In this document: one piece after another, positions 61,701 to 64,000 of the stretch | Numbering within the stretch: the first letter of the stretch is position 1 | Layout of the letters: each line of letters opens with the position of its first letter | Assembly (NCBI GenBank): GCA_965231925.1 | Contig: OZ246894.1 | Coordinates: forward strand, 2,170,001 to 2,234,000 | Direction of reading: 5' to 3' | Length of the DNA stretch: 64,000 nt | Source: Poriferisodalis sp965231925 | GTDB lineage: Bacteria; Actinomycetota; Acidimicrobiia; Acidimicrobiales; Poriferisodalaceae | Made by a program: the position numbers and the translations under genes | The notes under the pieces: generated by a model | Told to the model about the DNA's origin: nothing | The model's input: only the letters and a program-made list of their open reading frames with translations | The model's database searches: none

Positions 61701-62649
61701 GCGATGGTCTGACCCCGCAGCGGTGCAACGTGCCGCAGCGGTGCTGGGCGACGGTGCGCGCACCGACGCACCGCTGGGTGCACTGACGACCTCGCGAGTC
61801 GGGGGTCCGGCCGCCGTTGCGTTCATCGCCAATGGCCCCGATGACCTGCAGCGTGTGCAAGAAGCCCGTGCGGCCTCCTGCCTGGAGGTTCTGATCGTCG
61901 GGCGTGGATCCAACCTGCTGATCGCGGATCGAGGATTCGAGGGCATCGCACTGCATCTCGGCGACGCCTACGCCAGGATCGAGTTGGATCGTGCCGATGC
62001 CACGGTCACTGCCGGTGCATCGGTGGCACTGCCGGTACTGGCCCGCCAGTGCGCCGCGGCCGGCATCGGCGGGCTGGAATGGGCAGTCGGCGTGCCGGGC
62101 TCGATCGGCGGGGCCGTGCGCATGAATGCCGGTGGGCACGGCAGCGACATGGCGTCCTGCCTGATCGACGTCAACATCGTCGATCTCGGCGAGCTCGGCG
62201 CACCCCCCGAATCAGAACAAATGCCTCTCGGGGCCTTGGGGCTGGGCTACCGACGTAGCAATCTGGGGGATCGGGACCTCGTGGTGAGCGCGCGTTTGAG
62301 CGGGCACCGGGCGCCGCCCGCGACCGTGACGGATCGGATCACCGACATCGTGCGGTGGCGCAGGGAGCACCAGCCCGGCGGTCAGAACGCCGGCTCCGTC
62401 TTCATGAACCCGCCCGCCGATTCAGCCGGCGGTCAGATCGATCGAGCGGGTCTGCGGGGCTTGCGCATCGGCACGGCCGAGGTCTCACGTCTGCACGCGA
62501 ACTTCATCGTCTCCGATCCCGGCGGCGCCGCAGCCGATGTCGCAGCGCTGATGGCCGAGGTCCGGCGCCGCGTCGCTGAGTCGACCGGGATTGTGCTGCA
62601 GCCAGAAGTCCGCATGGTGGGCTTCGGCCCCGCACCGATGCTGACTTGA
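61690..62649 (+). CDS. murB: UDP-N-acetylenolpyruvoylglucosamine reductase
   Basis: A 319-residue FAD enzyme. Motifs are LTTSRVGGPAAVAFIANGPD, LIVGRGSNLLIADRGFEGIA, GGLEWAVGVPGSIGGAVRMN, AGGHGSDMASCLIDVNIVD, GYRRSNLGDRDLVVSARL, QNAGSVFMNPP with the catalytic Ser, and the terminal Glu in VLQPEVRMVGFG. It makes UDP-MurNAc from the enolpyruvyl intermediate. The ATG at 61690 lies inside the murC end. MurB is not always part of actinobacterial dcw clusters but sits here between murC and ftsQ. Confidence 0.94.
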   Translation: MPPERWSDPAAVQRAAAVLGDGARTDAPLGALTTSRVGGPAAVAFIANGPDDLQRVQEARAASCLEVLIVGRGSNLLIADRGFEGIALHLGDAYARIELDRADATVTAGASVALPVLARQCAAAGIGGLEWAVGVPGSIGGAVRMNAGGHGSDMASCLIDVNIVDLGELGAPPESEQMPLGALGLGYRRSNLGDRDLVVSARLSGHRAPPATVTDRITDIVRWRREHQPGGQNAGSVFMNPPADSAGGQIDRAGLRGLRIGTAEVSRLHANFIVSDPGGAAADVAALMAEVRRRVAESTGIVLQPEVRMVGFGPAPMLT

Positions 62650-62652
62650 ATA

Positions 62653-63405
62653 GTGCCTGCATCATCTCCGGAATCCGCCCGATCGCGCAGACCTCGTCGA
62701 CGCCGGTGGCTGACTGCGATCGTTCTCGTTGCCGTGGCGGGATCCGCCGCCGCGATACTGTTCGCGGCGGGAGCCTTCGAAGTCGACCGGGTCGATTTCG
62801 GTGGCCTGCATCGCGTCAGCTACGACGAGGCGAACGAAGCCGCGGGCATCGACCCGGGAGACTTCATGGGAACGCTGGATGTGGGCGGGGCGCAGCGCTC
62901 GCTGGAGGATCTGCCGTGGATCGCGGATGCTCGCATCCGGCGGCACTGGCCGGCGTCGGTGAGCGTGGACATCGTCGAACGCACCGCAGCCGCCATCGCG
63001 CTGACGGCCCCCGACAGTTGGGTGCTCATCGACATCGAAGGTCGAGTCCTCACCTCGGCGCTCTCGGTTCTGCCTGAGCTCCCGCGGCTGTCTGGCATCG
63101 CCGCCGCACCGAGGCCCGGCAGGTTCCTTGCGACCGATGCACAGGCATTGCTCGCCGTGGTGGATGCGGCGCGCGGCCAGCCCGAATTCGAGGTTGCCGC
63201 TCTCTGGCGTGACCAGCGCGGTGACATACGCGCCCGCGTGCGACAACTGCCAGGGGATCTGCAGATTGAGGTGGCGTTGGGGGATGAGTCCGCGATCGGG
63301 GCCAAGACCGCGGCAATAGCGGCCGTCATCGGGGGGCTCGAGCGCTCTGAGCCCGTCTTGGACGTGTCGGTTCCGCACCTCCCGGTTCTTCGCTCGACTG
63401 GCTAG
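62653..63405 (+). CDS. ftsQ: FtsQ-type division protein
   Basis: A 250-residue bitopic protein: basic N-terminus (SRRPRRRRW), TM (LTAIVLVAVAGSAAAILFAA), a POTRA domain (GAFEVDRVDFGGLHRVSYDE, then GIDPGDFMGTLDVGGAQRSL) and the FtsQ beta domain (WIADARIRRHWPASVSVDIV, ERTAAAI, GRVLTSA). It links FtsL-type proteins at the septum. The GTG lies 3 nt after murB. Confidence 0.92.
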   Translation: MPASSPESARSRRPRRRRWLTAIVLVAVAGSAAAILFAAGAFEVDRVDFGGLHRVSYDEANEAAGIDPGDFMGTLDVGGAQRSLEDLPWIADARIRRHWPASVSVDIVERTAAAIALTAPDSWVLIDIEGRVLTSALSVLPELPRLSGIAAAPRPGRFLATDAQALLAVVDAARGQPEFEVAALWRDQRGDIRARVRQLPGDLQIEVALGDESAIGAKTAAIAAVIGGLERSEPVLDVSVPHLPVLRSTG

Positions 63406-63558
63406 ATTCACCTACCGATCGGCCGGGCATTCGCCGGACGTGGACCTTGCCCATCATCAGAGGCATCAGTACTGTCGTAGATTGCGCTATTTTCCCTAGG
63501 AGATGCCCGCCAGCGGCACATCTGGTGTCGCGGCTGGCCAGCGAACGCGAGGAGCCCT
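63406..63558 (+). promoter_or_regulatory. ftsZ leader region with possible promoter
   Basis: A 153-bp gap, long for this cluster, before ftsZ. TTGCCC at 63447-63452 and TACTGT at 63470-63475 are 17 bp apart, a plausible weak promoter. The stretch around 63480-63500 is AT-richer. GAGG at 63549-63552 is a ribosome site for the GTG at 63559. A separate ftsZ promoter is common in actinobacteria. Confidence 0.4.
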
Positions 63559-64000
63559 GTGGCCTCACCACAGAACTACGTGGCAGTCATCAAGGTGGTG
63601 GGTGTCGGGGGCGGCGGCTCGAATGCCGTCAACCGGATGATCGATGTCGGTTTGGGCGGTGTCGAGTTCATCGCCGTCAACACCGACGCACAAGCGCTGC
63701 TGCTGAGCGATGCCGACGTCAAGCTCGACATCGGCCGCCAGCTGACGCGCGGGCTGGGTGCAGGCAGCGACCCCGAGATCGGCACCCGGGCGGCTGAAGA
63801 GCACCGCGACGAGATTGCCGAAGCACTGCAAGGCGCCGACATGGTGTTCATCACCGCCGGGGAAGGCGGCGGCACCGGAACCGGCGGCGCTCCAGTGGTG
63901 GCCGAGATCTCCAGGGAAGTAGGGGCGTTGACCATCGGCGTCGTCACGCGCCCATTCGCCTTCGAGGGCAAGCGCCGCCAGATCCAGGCCGAGCAGGGCA
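63559..64000 (+). CDS. ftsZ: cell division GTPase FtsZ (5' part, cut by window edge)
   Basis: The first 147 codons of FtsZ from a GTG: YVAVIKVVGVGGGGSNAVNR, VEFIAVNTDAQALLLSDADV, LGAGSDPEIGTRAAEEHRDE, MVFITAGEGGGTGTGGAPVV (the tubulin signature GGGTGTG) and TIGVVTRPFAFEGKRRQIQA. It is the ring-forming tubulin homologue. The GTPase C-terminal half and tail are beyond the window. Confidence 0.96.
   Translation, partial: MASPQNYVAVIKVVGVGGGGSNAVNRMIDVGLGGVEFIAVNTDAQALLLSDADVKLDIGRQLTRGLGAGSDPEIGTRAAEEHRDEIAEALQGADMVFITAGEGGGTGTGGAPVVAEISREVGALTIGVVTRPFAFEGKRRQIQAEQG

Overview
The window is high-GC bacterial chromosome (about two-thirds G+C by eye) with many GTG and TTG starts. A WhiB regulator, an MtrA/MtrB/GerMN-lipoprotein module, DUF3040, a PimB-like mannosyltransferase, a soluble Ser/Thr kinase and a dcw cluster led by mraZ point to Actinomycetota. 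The mix of two-domain CaiB proteins, acyl-CoA dehydrogenase, luciferase-like monooxygenase and DUF222/HNH genes suggests Acidimicrobiia or a relative (inference). Genes are tightly packed and most operon junctions are 4-nt ATGA/GTGA overlaps.

Layout. 1-3.5 kb: acyl-CoA dehydrogenase (partial) divergent from a fused CoA-transferase III. 3.5-6.7 kb: a broken gene, an IS30-family element, a GC-poorer gap and a DUF222-HNH gene; this is the clearest mobile or foreign patch. 6.9-10.8 kb: flavin monooxygenase and molybdopterin reductase, butted against a truncated DUF2461 gene. 10.9-16.9 kb: DUF6457, O-acetylhomoserine sulfhydrylase, CoA-binding protein, thioredoxin-NHL lipoprotein and GH3 hydrolase. 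16.9-18.9 kb (minus): thiamine-binding lipoprotein and thiamine pyrophosphokinase. 19-24.3 kb: class A penicillin-binding protein, zinc-ribbon coiled coil, membrane protein, phosphatase, RNase P RNA and membrane protein. 24.3-31.3 kb: WhiB, TrpD-like transferase, Ser/Thr kinase, QueG, mannosyltransferase, SRPBCC and aminotransferase. 31.3-37.7 kb: glycerol kinase and a TrkA-TrkH-TrkH potassium system. 37.6-41 kb (minus): MtrA-MtrB-lipoprotein. 41.2-50 kb: NUDIX, DinB, DUF3040, a MoxR/DUF58/transglutaminase operon, HNH and a lipoate-ligase-like protein. 50-64 kb: dcw cluster mraZ-rsmH-ftsL-ftsI-murE-mraY-murD-ftsW-murG-murC-murB-ftsQ-ftsZ(partial).

The dcw genes form one run for peptidoglycan precursor synthesis and septation, but murF is absent from its usual place between murE and mraY. 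The class A PBP, GH3 hydrolase and MtrAB module fit the same envelope theme.

The most unusual signals are not conventional genes. Several junctions where neighbouring genes do not overlap directly are bridged by tiny ORFs whose stop overlaps the next gene's start. At mtrA-mtrB two copies of a 25-codon ORF are stacked head to tail as a 74-bp tandem repeat, exactly the length that keeps ATGA overlaps. The window also carries several dispersed or tandem intergenic repeats, including a hairpin whose two copies show compensatory stem changes.
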